64,000 bases of DNA from Candidatus Obscuribacterales bacterium (GTDB taxonomy: Bacteria; Cyanobacteriota; Vampirovibrionia; Obscuribacterales; Obscuribacteraceae). The notes under the pieces are model-generated. The model was not told the DNA's origin and ran no database searches. It saw only the letters and a program-made list of their open reading frames with translations. The translations under genes and the position numbers were made by a program. Below are positions 50,745 to 60,103 of the stretch, piece by piece. Numbering within the stretch: the stretch's first letter is position 1; every line of letters begins with the position of its first letter. The DNA is taken from positions 1-64,000 of the forward strand of contig JAIEQI010000037.1 in assembly GCA_019747875.1 (NCBI GenBank). Direction: 5' to 3'.

Positions 50745-52403
50745 GTGGCGTTTGTCGTGCGAATTTGCCTGATTTCAAGAGAATATCCTCCAGACACCGG
50801 TTGGGGCGGAATCGGCGCCTATACGTTTCAACACGCCCAGGCGCTGAAGAATTTGGGTCATGACGTTGAGGTCATCTCACTAACAAAAGAGGATGCCCGA
50901 GCCGATAGCAGTCCCGAGCAAATTGCCGACCCCTCGCTCGTTCCTGTTCACCGAGCTGTATGGGGTAACTTATTGCAGGAACTTTCCACCGTCTGGATCT
51001 CAGTTCCCTATACGCACTTTGTGCTGAAGTCGGCGCTTGCGCTCTGGCGCAAATTCTTAGAGGTACATTCTGTTAGACCATTTGATCTGGTCGAGGCACC
51101 GGAACATTTAGCTGAAGCTTTGTTCCCCGCCATCACGCGAGTTTGCCCTCTGGTAATTCGTTTGCACACACCGCACTCGAAATTCATTCGCGAGAAGTAT
51201 CACAACTTGAATGCCGGATTTGATCATCGGTTGGTGTCGATCCTTGAGCGAATGGCGATGATTGAAGCAGATTTGCTCTCCTCGCCAAGTATAGACCTGG
51301 CGTCATATGTCGCCTCTGACACCGGTGTGGAACCGGCTGAGATCCGAATAGTCAGAAATCCGGTTGATACGAAGCGCTTCTGTCCAGATGGACCGAAAGC
51401 GCTTTCCAATAGTGATGGTCCGCTGATCTTTTTTGCAGGACGGCTGGAAGAACGAAAAGGCGTACATTACTTGATTGATGCTGTTCCTGCTGTCCTTGCG
51501 AAGGTACCGAATGCTAAATTCGTAATCGTTGGCGCTGATACCAAAACTGGACCAGGAAAGACATCGGTGCTAGCGGAGCTCCATCGGAGGCTCGCAGCGA
51601 GCGGATGTGCTCAGGCCGTTCAGTTTGTCAATCATGTTCCTCTAGCAGAGATGCCGAATTATTATCGTTCGGCTGATATATGTGTTGTTCCCTCGCTCTA
51701 CGAGAATGCACCGTATACAGTGCTAGAGGCACAGTCCACAGGAAAACCAGTAATCGGAACTTCCGCCGGTGGATCTCCGGAATATGTCGCCCATGATGAA
51801 ACTGGACTCGTGGTGCCTCCTCGGGACAGTCATGCATTAGCCGAGTCTATAGTCGACCTTTCGTTGAATAAAGACAAACGAGAGGCGATGGCGAAGCGTG
51901 CCAGAGAGCGTTCGCTGAGTCAGTTTGACCGAGAAATTATTGCCCAGCATGCTATTGCTAGTTATGAGTTTGCCATTGAACAGTACAAATCAGAGAAGCC
52001 GAATGCTTTATTCAAAAAGAGTTCGGAGCAATCGCTCAGAGATTTCGTCGAGGTTTTGTATGCCTATCACAACAGCCTTTGCGATCTAATATATCGGCAT
52101 TCGTTTTCCTATCGCGCCAAGTATTGGATTCGTAATTTCGCCGCTCGTCCGCGGCTGTGCGCTGCCAAGCTTGCAGCTGCTGCTCTGGAGCGAACACCAA
52201 TTCTTTCGGGACAGACAAAAATCATTCTGTTAGTCGATCGCTTAAAGTCGCAAATTGCAAGTCGCGAACAAGAGCAACAGAATCAGGTTCTGGAAGCATT
52301 GTTGAAGTCATGCAACATTCAAGTACCTGGGCAGACCAGTGCAAGGTCGGCTAGCACTAATCACAATGACAACATTGCAACGACAACACAGGACCGAAGA
52401 TGA
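50745..52403 (+). CDS. GT4-family glycosyltransferase with C-terminal extension
   Basis: 552 residues from GTG; a second GTG four codons on (giving MRICLISREYPPDTG) may be the true start. GT-B motifs: REYPPDTGWGGIGAYTFQHA at the N-terminus, RIVRNPVDTKRFCPDGPKAL, LIFFAGRLEERKGVHYLIDA and PSLYENAPYTVLEAQSTGKP with a perfect E-x7-E, then GGSPEYVAHDETGLVVPPRD. This is close to the WcaL/PimB type GT4 set. The last 130 residues are helical and basic, beyond the usual end. Its stop overlaps the next start by 4 bases. Confidence 0.93.
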   Translation: MAFVVRICLISREYPPDTGWGGIGAYTFQHAQALKNLGHDVEVISLTKEDARADSSPEQIADPSLVPVHRAVWGNLLQELSTVWISVPYTHFVLKSALALWRKFLEVHSVRPFDLVEAPEHLAEALFPAITRVCPLVIRLHTPHSKFIREKYHNLNAGFDHRLVSILERMAMIEADLLSSPSIDLASYVASDTGVEPAEIRIVRNPVDTKRFCPDGPKALSNSDGPLIFFAGRLEERKGVHYLIDAVPAVLAKVPNAKFVIVGADTKTGPGKTSVLAELHRRLAASGCAQAVQFVNHVPLAEMPNYYRSADICVVPSLYENAPYTVLEAQSTGKPVIGTSAGGSPEYVAHDETGLVVPPRDSHALAESIVDLSLNKDKREAMAKRARERSLSQFDREIIAQHAIASYEFAIEQYKSEKPNALFKKSSEQSLRDFVEVLYAYHNSLCDLIYRHSFSYRAKYWIRNFAARPRLCAAKLAAAALERTPILSGQTKIILLVDRLKSQIASREQEQQNQVLEALLKSCNIQVPGQTSARSASTNHNDNIATTTQDRR

Positions 52404-53584
52404 TTATAGTAATGCTTTGTTTGCTGATCATGCTGGGATTCTCACCGGTGATGGCTGCTGAAGTCCCGACACCGGATAAGATTACCAGCATAATTACTAA
52501 GTCGAAAGTTTTGGGCGATAACACCAAGGTCGTGTCATCCATCTCTGGCAACGAGGCAGTCGTTTCAACTTACCGACATAGAGATTCCGTCAATATCGAT
52601 AACGATTGCAAGATCGACGCATCCTTTATCGCGAAGGAACTGATGATTGCTAACGATATTGGATTGCGCAGAGTAACCGTGCATTTTCACGAACCTGACT
52701 TGATCGGGAATTATCGCGAGGTCTCAGTGAGCTTTGCGGAAATCAAAGCCTTTGCCAGCGGTGCTGTTGAACAGAAGGATTTCTTAGCATCGTTGAGCCT
52801 AAACTTGCTTCCTGAACCAGGTTCCAAGTCTTCTGCAGCAAGCGAACAAGGGTCTAGCACCGGAGCCTCTGACAATTCCAAGGGAGCTACAGCAAGCGGC
52901 TCTCCAGCTGACATGTCCGCTCAAGGAAGCGCAACAGATTCATCCAAGCACCAATTAGCTGCAGTTACCCAAGGGGCTGGTCCCTCTGGTTCAGCAGTAC
53001 CTGGCATTGCTGTTAGCGGGAGCACGAAAAGCTCAAGTTCTGCAAAAGCGCCTGCGAAAGTGATACTGCCCCGTCAGAGGTTCTCATCAGCTCGAGCCGG
53101 TTTTACATTTCTACTCCCGTACGGTTGGATCTTAGAACCACTGAAAGCACCATCTGCGCCTGCCAGAGGATTTCAGCGGCGAGGACGTCCCAGCACTAGC
53201 GAAACTATATTTATTCTACGGAATCCATCGACGGGCTACAAACAGATCGAATGCTATCGAAAAACCGACAATTCGACTCCGGATATAAGCGCGGCAAAAA
53301 TCAAACAAGAGTTTAGCTACCCTGGCACACACATCGACAAGTATCAGTCGATTTCTTTTGGAAAAGGCCCATACGGCGGAGCGCTTGTCGTAGCGCGATA
53401 TCCGCATGAGGCAGGTGAGTATCACGAAACGCATTTATTCTTTGGAAGCCCTGGGATGTATTACGACCTTCGAGGTTGGGGACCGACCAGTGATAAAACG
53501 TTTGAGCCAGCATTCTATGATCTCATTGCCACAATCGAATTTCCACCTGCAAAGTCGTCCGGTGGAAAGCCTGCTAAGAAATGA
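52400..53584 (+). CDS. secreted protein of unknown function with low-complexity linker
   Basis: 394 residues with a signal peptide (IIVMLCLLIMLGFSPVMAAE). Residues 22-135 form a compact alpha/beta domain (LRRVTVHFHEPDLIGNYREV). A Ser/Ala/Gly-rich linker runs from about 140 to 225. The C-terminal domain (RFSSARAGFTFLLPYGWILE; QSISFGKGPYGGALVVARYP; GMYYDLRGWGPTSDK) resembles the small secreted PsbP-like or lipoprotein-type fold in pattern only. It lies between a GT4 and a glycoside hydrolase with 4-base overlaps on both sides, so it probably serves the same extracellular polymer. Confidence 0.75.
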   Translation: MIIVMLCLLIMLGFSPVMAAEVPTPDKITSIITKSKVLGDNTKVVSSISGNEAVVSTYRHRDSVNIDNDCKIDASFIAKELMIANDIGLRRVTVHFHEPDLIGNYREVSVSFAEIKAFASGAVEQKDFLASLSLNLLPEPGSKSSAASEQGSSTGASDNSKGATASGSPADMSAQGSATDSSKHQLAAVTQGAGPSGSAVPGIAVSGSTKSSSSAKAPAKVILPRQRFSSARAGFTFLLPYGWILEPLKAPSAPARGFQRRGRPSTSETIFILRNPSTGYKQIECYRKTDNSTPDISAAKIKQEFSYPGTHIDKYQSISFGKGPYGGALVVARYPHEAGEYHETHLFFGSPGMYYDLRGWGPTSDKTFEPAFYDLIATIEFPPAKSSGGKPAKK

Positions 53585-55290
53585 ACCTGACACTGTTCAT
53601 TCCTAGGGTTCTGATAGAGCGTGCGAAGTCGGCAGGGTGCCAGTGCTTTAAGGAACGAGGAGAAGCAAATTTGCTTGCATTGCTTCTTATGTTTACGGTT
53701 GCCTTCACTCTTTCAATTTTATGTGCGTCTGCAGCTCCAGGCAATGCGAAAGATGAGTCACAAAAACTCACCGACTCAGAAGTTCTTCATGTGGATAAAT
53801 TTGGGCAGAACGCTTCCACGGATTGGACCGGAAAAGTGCATTCCGAAAAAGATCTGACCGAAATCGATGTGAGTGAAAAGCTCGATCTGCAAAATAATAT
53901 AGCCTGTTCCCAGTGGGACGATTTTGGAGCTTTGAAAACTGGTCCGAACCTGGATGCAAGTGGATTTTTTGCAGTCAAGGAAGTCTACGGTCGGTGGTGG
54001 TTTGTTAGTCCAGCCGGAAAGCCATTTTATTCTATTGCCCTCGATTGTGTCGTTCCCGGTTCTTTGTCACCCCTGCGCAAATCAGGCGAAGAGAAGGAGG
54101 AACAAGCAAACGAAACTGCCGCTAAAACAACGAAGAAAAAAGAGTCGGCGATTCTCGCGAAGTATGATTGGATACCCAAGCCTGATGGAGACTTCGCAGC
54201 TGCACGCAACAAGGATTCAGTTTCCTTTTATGTTGCGAATCTCCAACGGAAATGGGGCGCGGAGTGGCGCAAGAATTTTGAAAAGCGCGTGTTTGAACGT
54301 ATGCGTTCATGGAATTTCAATTCTCTGGGAAATTGGTCTGATGATGTTCTCCAGTCAAAGAATTTCCCCTATTTCAGCATGGGACCTTCAACCTGGGAAT
54401 TGAAGATCAATTACATCGATGGTGATATTCCTGATGTTTACGATCCTCGCTTCGAAGAAGAGGCGGTGCGTGTATGCGCGAAAGACCTGAGCAAAAGCAA
54501 AACAGACAAATGGTTGGTTGGCTACTTCTTGGATAACGAAATGCCCTGGTGGAATATTCCTTATGACGTTCTTGCATTAGATTCGAAAGAGCCATGCAAA
54601 TCCGCCTGGCTATCCAAGCTTAGGGCAAAGTATGCCACCATTGAAAAACTGAACAAATCTTGGGGAACGAAAGCGAATAACTTTGGGGATCTTCGGTGGG
54701 TAGGTGACAAAGCAACTAGTGCAGCAAAGAGAGACATGGCTGAATTGCTTCGAGATTTTGCAAATCGATTTTATTCGGGTTGGTACAAAGCCATGAAACA
54801 TGCCGATCCCAACCATCTGGTGCTCGGCTCGCGCATTCCCTATCCAATGGATGAGGTCGTGGATGCATGTGCGCGGAATACCGATGTGTTGAGTTTTAAC
54901 CACTATGCAATCGATCTGCCAAAGAAGTTTGATGAATACTATCGAAAGTACCGCAAACCGATCCTCATTGGTGAATATGATTTCGATAGTTTCGATGCGG
55001 GGTTGAAACAGGCATTCGTGAAGGTAAAGGATCAGAAGCAGAGAGCCATCGGTTATACCTATTACACCGAGCAAGCAGCAGCCAAACCCTATATGATCGG
55101 CACACATTACTTCCAATACCTCGACGAACCGCTCACTGGACGAGGTGACGGCGAGTCATCCTTCAATGGCTTTGTAAGCGTTGCAGATCGCCCCTATCCG
55201 GATCTAGTGCAGGCAGCCCGCACCACTAACTGCCGAATTTATGAGATCCACTCAGGAAAGTTAAGACCATCAACAGAAAAGCCCATCTAA
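53581..55290 (+). CDS. secreted glycoside hydrolase, clan GH-A-like (agarase/beta-galactosidase type)
   Basis: 569 residues. A hydrophobic export segment lies at about 31-52 (LLALLLMFTVAFTLSILCAS), rather far from the ATG, so an internal start is possible. The catalytic region begins FFAVKEVYGRWWFVSPAGKP, a typical entry strand of agarase-like TIM barrels. KWLVGYFLDNEMPWWN supplies the acid/base Glu320 and PILIGEYDFDS the nucleophile Glu465, both on the expected barrel strands 4 and 7. VLGSRIPYPMDEVVDACARN and LSFNHYAI fit strands between. It likely trims or degrades the polymer made by the upstream operon genes. Last gene of the operon. Confidence 0.85.
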   Translation: MNLTLFIPRVLIERAKSAGCQCFKERGEANLLALLLMFTVAFTLSILCASAAPGNAKDESQKLTDSEVLHVDKFGQNASTDWTGKVHSEKDLTEIDVSEKLDLQNNIACSQWDDFGALKTGPNLDASGFFAVKEVYGRWWFVSPAGKPFYSIALDCVVPGSLSPLRKSGEEKEEQANETAAKTTKKKESAILAKYDWIPKPDGDFAAARNKDSVSFYVANLQRKWGAEWRKNFEKRVFERMRSWNFNSLGNWSDDVLQSKNFPYFSMGPSTWELKINYIDGDIPDVYDPRFEEEAVRVCAKDLSKSKTDKWLVGYFLDNEMPWWNIPYDVLALDSKEPCKSAWLSKLRAKYATIEKLNKSWGTKANNFGDLRWVGDKATSAAKRDMAELLRDFANRFYSGWYKAMKHADPNHLVLGSRIPYPMDEVVDACARNTDVLSFNHYAIDLPKKFDEYYRKYRKPILIGEYDFDSFDAGLKQAFVKVKDQKQRAIGYTYYTEQAAAKPYMIGTHYFQYLDEPLTGRGDGESSFNGFVSVADRPYPDLVQAARTTNCRIYEIHSGKLRPSTEKPI

Positions 55291-55346
55291 ACCTTCTTTG
55301 GTACAAGCTAAGAGATAACCTATCTATGCTCGCGGGCTGCATCCCG

Positions 55347-56729
55347 CTATTTCTTGAATCGGAGATCTGGGTACATGCTTAGAATTTCGAAGGATTGGAT
55401 CTGTAAGCGATTCAGATCATCATTCGGGACTAGTTGACCGTTCGCAGCACGCAGGTATTTTGATGTTCCGTCGGTTTGCTTTCCGTATTTGTCGTCGATC
55501 TCTTTTTGATCGTTTGCTTTGATCTGATCATAGACGTATGGGCTGTTTCGAATTAGTTCTTTTCGCGAAGCCTCGCTCAAGCGGTGCAGTCGCATGGATT
55601 CGGCGTACTCATCCTCCGGCGAATTGAAATTCAGCGTTGGAGGCTTGAGTAATGCTTTATCTCTGAGCTGCTCCGATGTTAGGCGCTCGGCTTGTACGAT
55701 CGGTACTCTTCGTCCCCGGCTATCTATGCCCCCGCCATCTGGTTTCATTCTCACCCATGTGGTAGCGCCTGTAGTAGCCTCTATTGATGGAAAGTACGAT
55801 GCATTGGTCCCATCAGCATCCGTAGCTTTGCCGAGAATTAGCCACTGGGTTTTGATTGTGTTCCAATCCCTGTTTCGGACCCATCCTATGTTAGATTGAA
55901 AAATTTCACCCTCGACGCTGTTCTGATAACCCATCTTTACGAACTGATGATGGCCCATTTGGTGCATCATGATACTTTCTATGGTATCGGGGCGCGTTTT
56001 GTCGGCGTAAGATTTTCTTTGATCTGTAGCTGGTAGATCGGAGTCAGTAGCCTTGCGAACCTCGTTGATCGAGGGGAAGAAATAAATCGACGGAACACCC
56101 GTTCGGTCGTTTTGATAGCTTGCATGTCCCGGTTTATCGAGAACAACCTTCTCAGAAAGAAAATAGAGCTTCATATCCTGTGTGCCGACTGCGAAACTGG
56201 TCGGTCCACTCTTTTCTAAGCCTGAGATCAAGCCTTCTAGTTGATATAACTCAGGCTGCACAGCGTGCACAATTCGAGGTCTTGCCACCGCTTCATCAGT
56301 TTGCCGCTGGTAATCGACGATATCTCCTGGTGCTGCGAATTTAACAGCATATCGCTGCTCGATTTGTTTTTGCCGAGCTGCCACCATGTTGTTTAGCTTG
56401 AGTTCGGCCTCGCGCAGTCCATACTCGCTGGCATCTGTTTTGAATAGAATGCCCGAACGCCCATGCGCATCAAGCGTGTAGGTGAGCCATCCATTTGAAT
56501 AAGTTATGTCGATTTTGTGTTGTTTGGTGAACGCGTCGATAGACTTTTGCAAATTGCCGGACGGAACTTGATCCAGAATTCCTTTTGGCTTTATTCGATC
56601 AGCTGCGATATGTTGTTCGTCACGACGTGCATCATGGGCCGCTTCAACTAATACGCTCTGCAGTTTCGCAGGGCTATCTCCCCGCTCAACGACTCCGCTA
56701 CTTGAACTGTTCGGGCGATCCATAGACAT
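55347..56729 (-). CDS. large unknown protein with degenerate zincin motif
   Basis: 460 residues, no signal peptide or membrane helix. Residues 1-55 are polar; 60-150 form a charged helical part (SEYGLREAELKLNNMVAARQ). The middle domain contains IESIMMHQMGHHQFVKMGY at 250-268, where HQMGH (256-260) stands at the position of a zincin HExxH but with Gln for the catalytic Glu. Downstream SVEGEIFQSNIGWVRNRDW and SRKELIRNSPYVYDQIKAND continue. A metal-binding fold without hydrolase activity is a reasonable idea. N-terminal style resembles other long hypothetical proteins in this window. No neighbour suggests a pathway. Confidence 0.65.
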   Translation of the reverse strand: MSMDRPNSSSSGVVERGDSPAKLQSVLVEAAHDARRDEQHIAADRIKPKGILDQVPSGNLQKSIDAFTKQHKIDITYSNGWLTYTLDAHGRSGILFKTDASEYGLREAELKLNNMVAARQKQIEQRYAVKFAAPGDIVDYQRQTDEAVARPRIVHAVQPELYQLEGLISGLEKSGPTSFAVGTQDMKLYFLSEKVVLDKPGHASYQNDRTGVPSIYFFPSINEVRKATDSDLPATDQRKSYADKTRPDTIESIMMHQMGHHQFVKMGYQNSVEGEIFQSNIGWVRNRDWNTIKTQWLILGKATDADGTNASYFPSIEATTGATTWVRMKPDGGGIDSRGRRVPIVQAERLTSEQLRDKALLKPPTLNFNSPEDEYAESMRLHRLSEASRKELIRNSPYVYDQIKANDQKEIDDKYGKQTDGTSKYLRAANGQLVPNDDLNRLQIQSFEILSMYPDLRFKK

Positions 56730-56945
56730 TCCACCAAGCTAGTACGCTGAGTGTATGGGCGCAGCAGGTGAGGGAGCTATACGGTTTTCCGTGTCAATGC
56801 GCGCACAGAGTGTGGTTTGCCGCAATGCAAGATTTACTAGCGCTCATATTCGACGCAGCAATGAGGCTTTCGGGATTCTTTCAAAGGCATTTATGGCACG
56901 CGTTTTATCTGTCTTGTAAAGAAGCATGTAACGGTATCTGTCGCT

Positions 56946-57266
56946 CTAATTCAAATGCAAATGTGCAGTCCGATCCAAAAGCTGGCGCAGGCGGCGTTTC
57001 ATCGCATACTTCGTATCGTCGATCACCTGCTGAACGGTTTCGGTAGTGCCACCAAAATCGTCATAAGCAGCTATCCATTTCTCCAAGTCGTGGATAAGCC
57101 GCTCCTCCAACTCGAGCAGACTGTCCAACTCTTTTTCGACTTCATCCAACTCTTCCTGGCTTGAATTGTCGTCCTTAGACAATGTGTTGAGACGCGCAGC
57201 AGTCTCCAGAACATTCTTCTGGACTTCACGGCATTCTCGAAGTAATACATTCCAGCTGCGCTGCAT
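56946..57266 (-). CDS. small coiled-coil protein
   Basis: 106 residues, almost all helical. Heptad-like acidic stretches (SSQEELDEVEKELDSLLELE, ERLIHDLEKWIAAYDDFGG) and a basic C-terminus (KYAMKRRLRQLLDRTAHLHL) point to a coiled coil that may dimerise. Function unknown. It is separated from its minus-strand neighbours by about 90 and 215 bases and looks monocistronic; the spacer 56730-56945 shows nothing. Confidence 0.65.
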   Translation of the reverse strand: MQRSWNVLLRECREVQKNVLETAARLNTLSKDDNSSQEELDEVEKELDSLLELEERLIHDLEKWIAAYDDFGGTTETVQQVIDDTKYAMKRRLRQLLDRTAHLHLN

Positions 57267-57356
57267 ACTTCACAACCCTACCAAATTCGCTTTGCTAGGG
57301 CAATCGCAGAGCTGATGCCATGCATAGCTCAGATCTCGTGTCCCCAACCAAACTAT

Positions 57357-58043
57357 TTATGCCATATCCAACAGTGGGCTATGAAGTTTGCCGGAGGTTC
57401 TTTGCTGTTCTGTTGCAGGTTCGTCGGTTTCTTCACCAATTATCGCTGGAATAGCGCCGAGTCTGTGAACCACTGAGGTCAAAATCGTAAAGACAGCTTC
57501 GAGCTGTTCAAACTTCTCGATGCGGTCATAATGTCCATAAAGCACGGCATGGCGACCTTTTGGAACCTTGAGTTCTGCTGGGAAATGGTCCGATTCATGG
57601 ACGAGTCTCAAATCTGAGGTGTTTTGACTTAGCAGTAAATCTCTCAAATCCGTTTCAGCAAAGACGTGCACAACTTTGCCTGGATCGCTGCCTTGAATGA
57701 GGAAACGCTCGTCAAACTCCTGATCACCCATCTGAATGTCTTGAAGACCCATCATTTTCCCAATTTGGTCCATCCCCTTCTCGGAGCGAATCGAGAAAAC
57801 GAAGTTCTCTCGAGGGGAGAAGTGAATGGTGGCCGACGTCCCCTTTTCCTTCTGTTTCTCGCCTTTCAGACGGAATGGGGCGAAGTTGACCGAAGTATCG
57901 GTTCCCTCCACAGGGATGTGCATCGAAACGATTGGGCTATTGGTCTTGGTCTGGTCTTCGACGACCTGACCGCCCTTGCTGTCTGCAAAGTCGCGCCAGA
58001 CGTATTCCCAGCCATACATATTCGAGTGAAATTTGTTGCTCAC
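57357..58043 (-). CDS. conserved-looking cytoplasmic protein of unknown function
   Basis: 228 residues, soluble. Two segments look folded: WEYVWRDFADSKGGQVVEDQ with the strands NSPIVSMHIPVEGTDTSVNF and SATIHFSPRENFVFSIRSEK; and RFLIQGSDPGKVVHVFAETD, LRDLLLSQNTSDLRLVHESD, then a helix with FEQLEAVFTILTSVVHRLG. The second half resembles the DUF-type 'lipid or ligand-binding' domains where a distance-like loop RLVHESDHFP is followed by a long helix, but I cannot name it. Monocistronic by spacing. Confidence 0.65.
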   Translation of the reverse strand: MSNKFHSNMYGWEYVWRDFADSKGGQVVEDQTKTNSPIVSMHIPVEGTDTSVNFAPFRLKGEKQKEKGTSATIHFSPRENFVFSIRSEKGMDQIGKMMGLQDIQMGDQEFDERFLIQGSDPGKVVHVFAETDLRDLLLSQNTSDLRLVHESDHFPAELKVPKGRHAVLYGHYDRIEKFEQLEAVFTILTSVVHRLGAIPAIIGEETDEPATEQQRTSGKLHSPLLDMA

Positions 58044-58304
58044 TTTATAAACCCCTCTGATTCCGAGGCGACCCTTGGACCTCTATTCAATCCAGTTTAT
58101 TAAAGAATTCCCAGAACGACAATTGGAAAAGCCCATCTCTAAACGAGGATTAACCGGATAAGACATTAACTAGCGAGCATGAGAACTCGTTTTCCACGTA
58201 GTCGTCCCACCCGAGAGCCTTCGTTTCAAAGGATTTTCAGAATCTGATGTCTAGATTATCGAGGCTATTGAAACAGCCCGTTTCTGAACTAGAGGGTAAA
58301 GGTA

Positions 58305-59258
58305 ATGGATACAATCAACGCTTCTCGAACTGTGAGTCGCAGAGATAATCGAGTTGGTGCACAAAACTATGACGAGGATCTGCCGGGGCAGTCTCTTCTG
58401 AGAGATTATGAGCAACGACCTCTACAGGCACGAGTTGCCGCTGAGGTCTATGCTGAGACTCGGGATTATCCGGCGCCAGCTCCTCAATACTCAGGGCAGC
58501 CACCATATGCAGTGGCTGATCAATATGCTCGGGAGGAGCGCGGCAATTATGAGCGCGTTAGAAATCAAGCCATAGCGGAACGCTATTACGAAAACTCCTC
58601 AAACGTTTTCACCTATTCAGATCGTGGTTATTCAGATCGTGATTATCAAAGACGCGTGTATAGCGATCAATCGCGATCCTATCCGGATTTAGCCGCACAG
58701 ACTAATGCGTGTTATAGATACGACAATCCACCACCCATAGTAATTGTCGATCGCCCTCCGCAAGATTACGAAAGAGAGCGGCACCGCGGACCGGGGATTG
58801 GACACGCAATTTTGGGACTGGCTGGACTTGCCAGTTCTGTTGCCTTCAGCTATTACGGTCGTAATGGTGGATTTAATTTGGGACACGGAGGATGGGGCGG
58901 CTATCGCGGAGGATGCGGAAACTGGGGCGCTTACGGGAACGGCTGGGGTGCTTACGGAAACGGCTGGAACAATTCACGCTATGGCTATCCTGGCGGCTAC
59001 GACTACGGATACGGCAACCAGTACGGCAATCAATATGGATGGAATAGCGGTGGATGGAACAACGGATGGAACAATAATGGCTGGAACAACTACCGGCATC
59101 ACAATAATTCTTGGGCATATCCGCTCGCCGGGTTAGCCATGAGCATTCCGTTCATGATTAACCGCAATCGCAACTGCAACAACGGCGGATGGAATGGCGG
59201 ATGGAATCGCGGCGGTTGGAACAATTACAGGGGCGCTTGGGGGCGACGCTGCCGATAG
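58305..59258 (+). CDS. Tyr/Arg-rich protein with Gly/Asn/Trp-rich C-terminal half
   Basis: 317 residues; AGAGGGTAAAGG precedes the ATG. Residues 1-150 are polar and Tyr/Arg/Pro-rich (DRGYSDRDYQRRVYSDQSRS). A hydrophobic segment near 168-185 (GHAILGLAGLASSVAFSYYG) is followed by about 100 residues of low-complexity Gly-Asn-Trp-Tyr repeats such as GWGAYGNGWGAYGNGWNNSR and WNNGWNNNGWNNYRHHNNSW, a second hydrophobic bit (YPLAGLAMSIPFMI), and an Arg-rich end. Such compositions occur in surface or phase-separating proteins. No signal peptide. Convergent with the next gene with a one-base gap. Confidence 0.7.
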   Translation: MDTINASRTVSRRDNRVGAQNYDEDLPGQSLLRDYEQRPLQARVAAEVYAETRDYPAPAPQYSGQPPYAVADQYAREERGNYERVRNQAIAERYYENSSNVFTYSDRGYSDRDYQRRVYSDQSRSYPDLAAQTNACYRYDNPPPIVIVDRPPQDYERERHRGPGIGHAILGLAGLASSVAFSYYGRNGGFNLGHGGWGGYRGGCGNWGAYGNGWGAYGNGWNNSRYGYPGGYDYGYGNQYGNQYGWNSGGWNNGWNNNGWNNYRHHNNSWAYPLAGLAMSIPFMINRNRNCNNGGWNGGWNRGGWNNYRGAWGRRCR

Positions 59259-59259
59259 G

Positions 59260-60102
59260 TCAGTAGACCATCCAGGCCTTATCTAGTCGCTCCGCGATCA
59301 AGTCATCACTATGAATGAGCAGCGTGATCGATTTTGTACTTGCAAGATCGAATCCAAGTTCTGTTTTTGAATTCAGTCTAAGTAAAAAGACCCAATCACG
59401 AGACGCATCTACAAGATGGCTGTAGCAGGAATCGGCGCTGCGTGCAGGAGACCAAGAGATGCCGTTGCTTGCAAACGCTGCAATTTCCTTCTTCTTCGCA
59501 ATTTCAGCATCGGCATTTCCAAAAATTTGACAGATAAAGTGCTCTCTAAAGGCGGAATCTCTCTCAATGAGGTTCACAATCTGCGTTTGTTCCACGGAGT
59601 TTGAATCAATCCAATCCTTCGGGTTCTGCGGAAGTGTGGATGAGCTTTCAAAGCTTAGCGTCAACGCTGAATGCATAAGTGACGCCGCATTGGAATCAGC
59701 AGCTTGTAGATGATGCAGTTGCGAACTGTCAGTCCAAAGAATGCGAAATGAGTGCCGGTCCTTTGGATTAGACATGTCCTTGCGTTCATTCCAGAAGATC
59801 GATAGCAGACCACGCGGAATAGAAATCGCGCATCGATCCACCTGGATCTTTTCCGCGCAAAGCTCAGCAAAATTGATCTGTCCCAAAAACAACAACGGCT
59901 TTCCAGTTTTGTCTTTGGGCGTCTCAGTTGCTAAATCCGGCAGTCCACCTAGTTTACTAATTGGAGCGGGATTGTCCAAACTAAGCTCGGTGGATGCTTT
60001 TGACTTTGCTACAAAGCACGGCGCCAGGTTTCGTTCGACAAGATTAGCTAAGGGACTGTCTTCAGTAAGCCCGAGGCGATCAAGAATAGCTGAACTGGAC
60101 AT
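59260..60102 (-). CDS. DUF1963 (YwqG-like) protein
   Basis: 280 residues. The family core is visible: APISKLGGLPDLATETPKDK, then PLLFLGQINFAELCAEKIQV and GLLSIFWNERKDMSN, followed by a strand-rich part with SFRILWTDSSQLHHL. At the end LVDASRDWVFLLRLNSKTEL and STKSITLLIHSDDLIAERLD match the last blades. Function of YwqG proteins is unknown. It begins one base after the stop of the S4-domain gene, so the two are translated together. Confidence 0.8.
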   Translation of the reverse strand: MSSSAILDRLGLTEDSPLANLVERNLAPCFVAKSKASTELSLDNPAPISKLGGLPDLATETPKDKTGKPLLFLGQINFAELCAEKIQVDRCAISIPRGLLSIFWNERKDMSNPKDRHSFRILWTDSSQLHHLQAADSNAASLMHSALTLSFESSSTLPQNPKDWIDSNSVEQTQIVNLIERDSAFREHFICQIFGNADAEIAKKKEIAAFASNGISWSPARSADSCYSHLVDASRDWVFLLRLNSKTELGFDLASTKSITLLIHSDDLIAERLDKAWMVY

Positions 60103-60103
60103 C

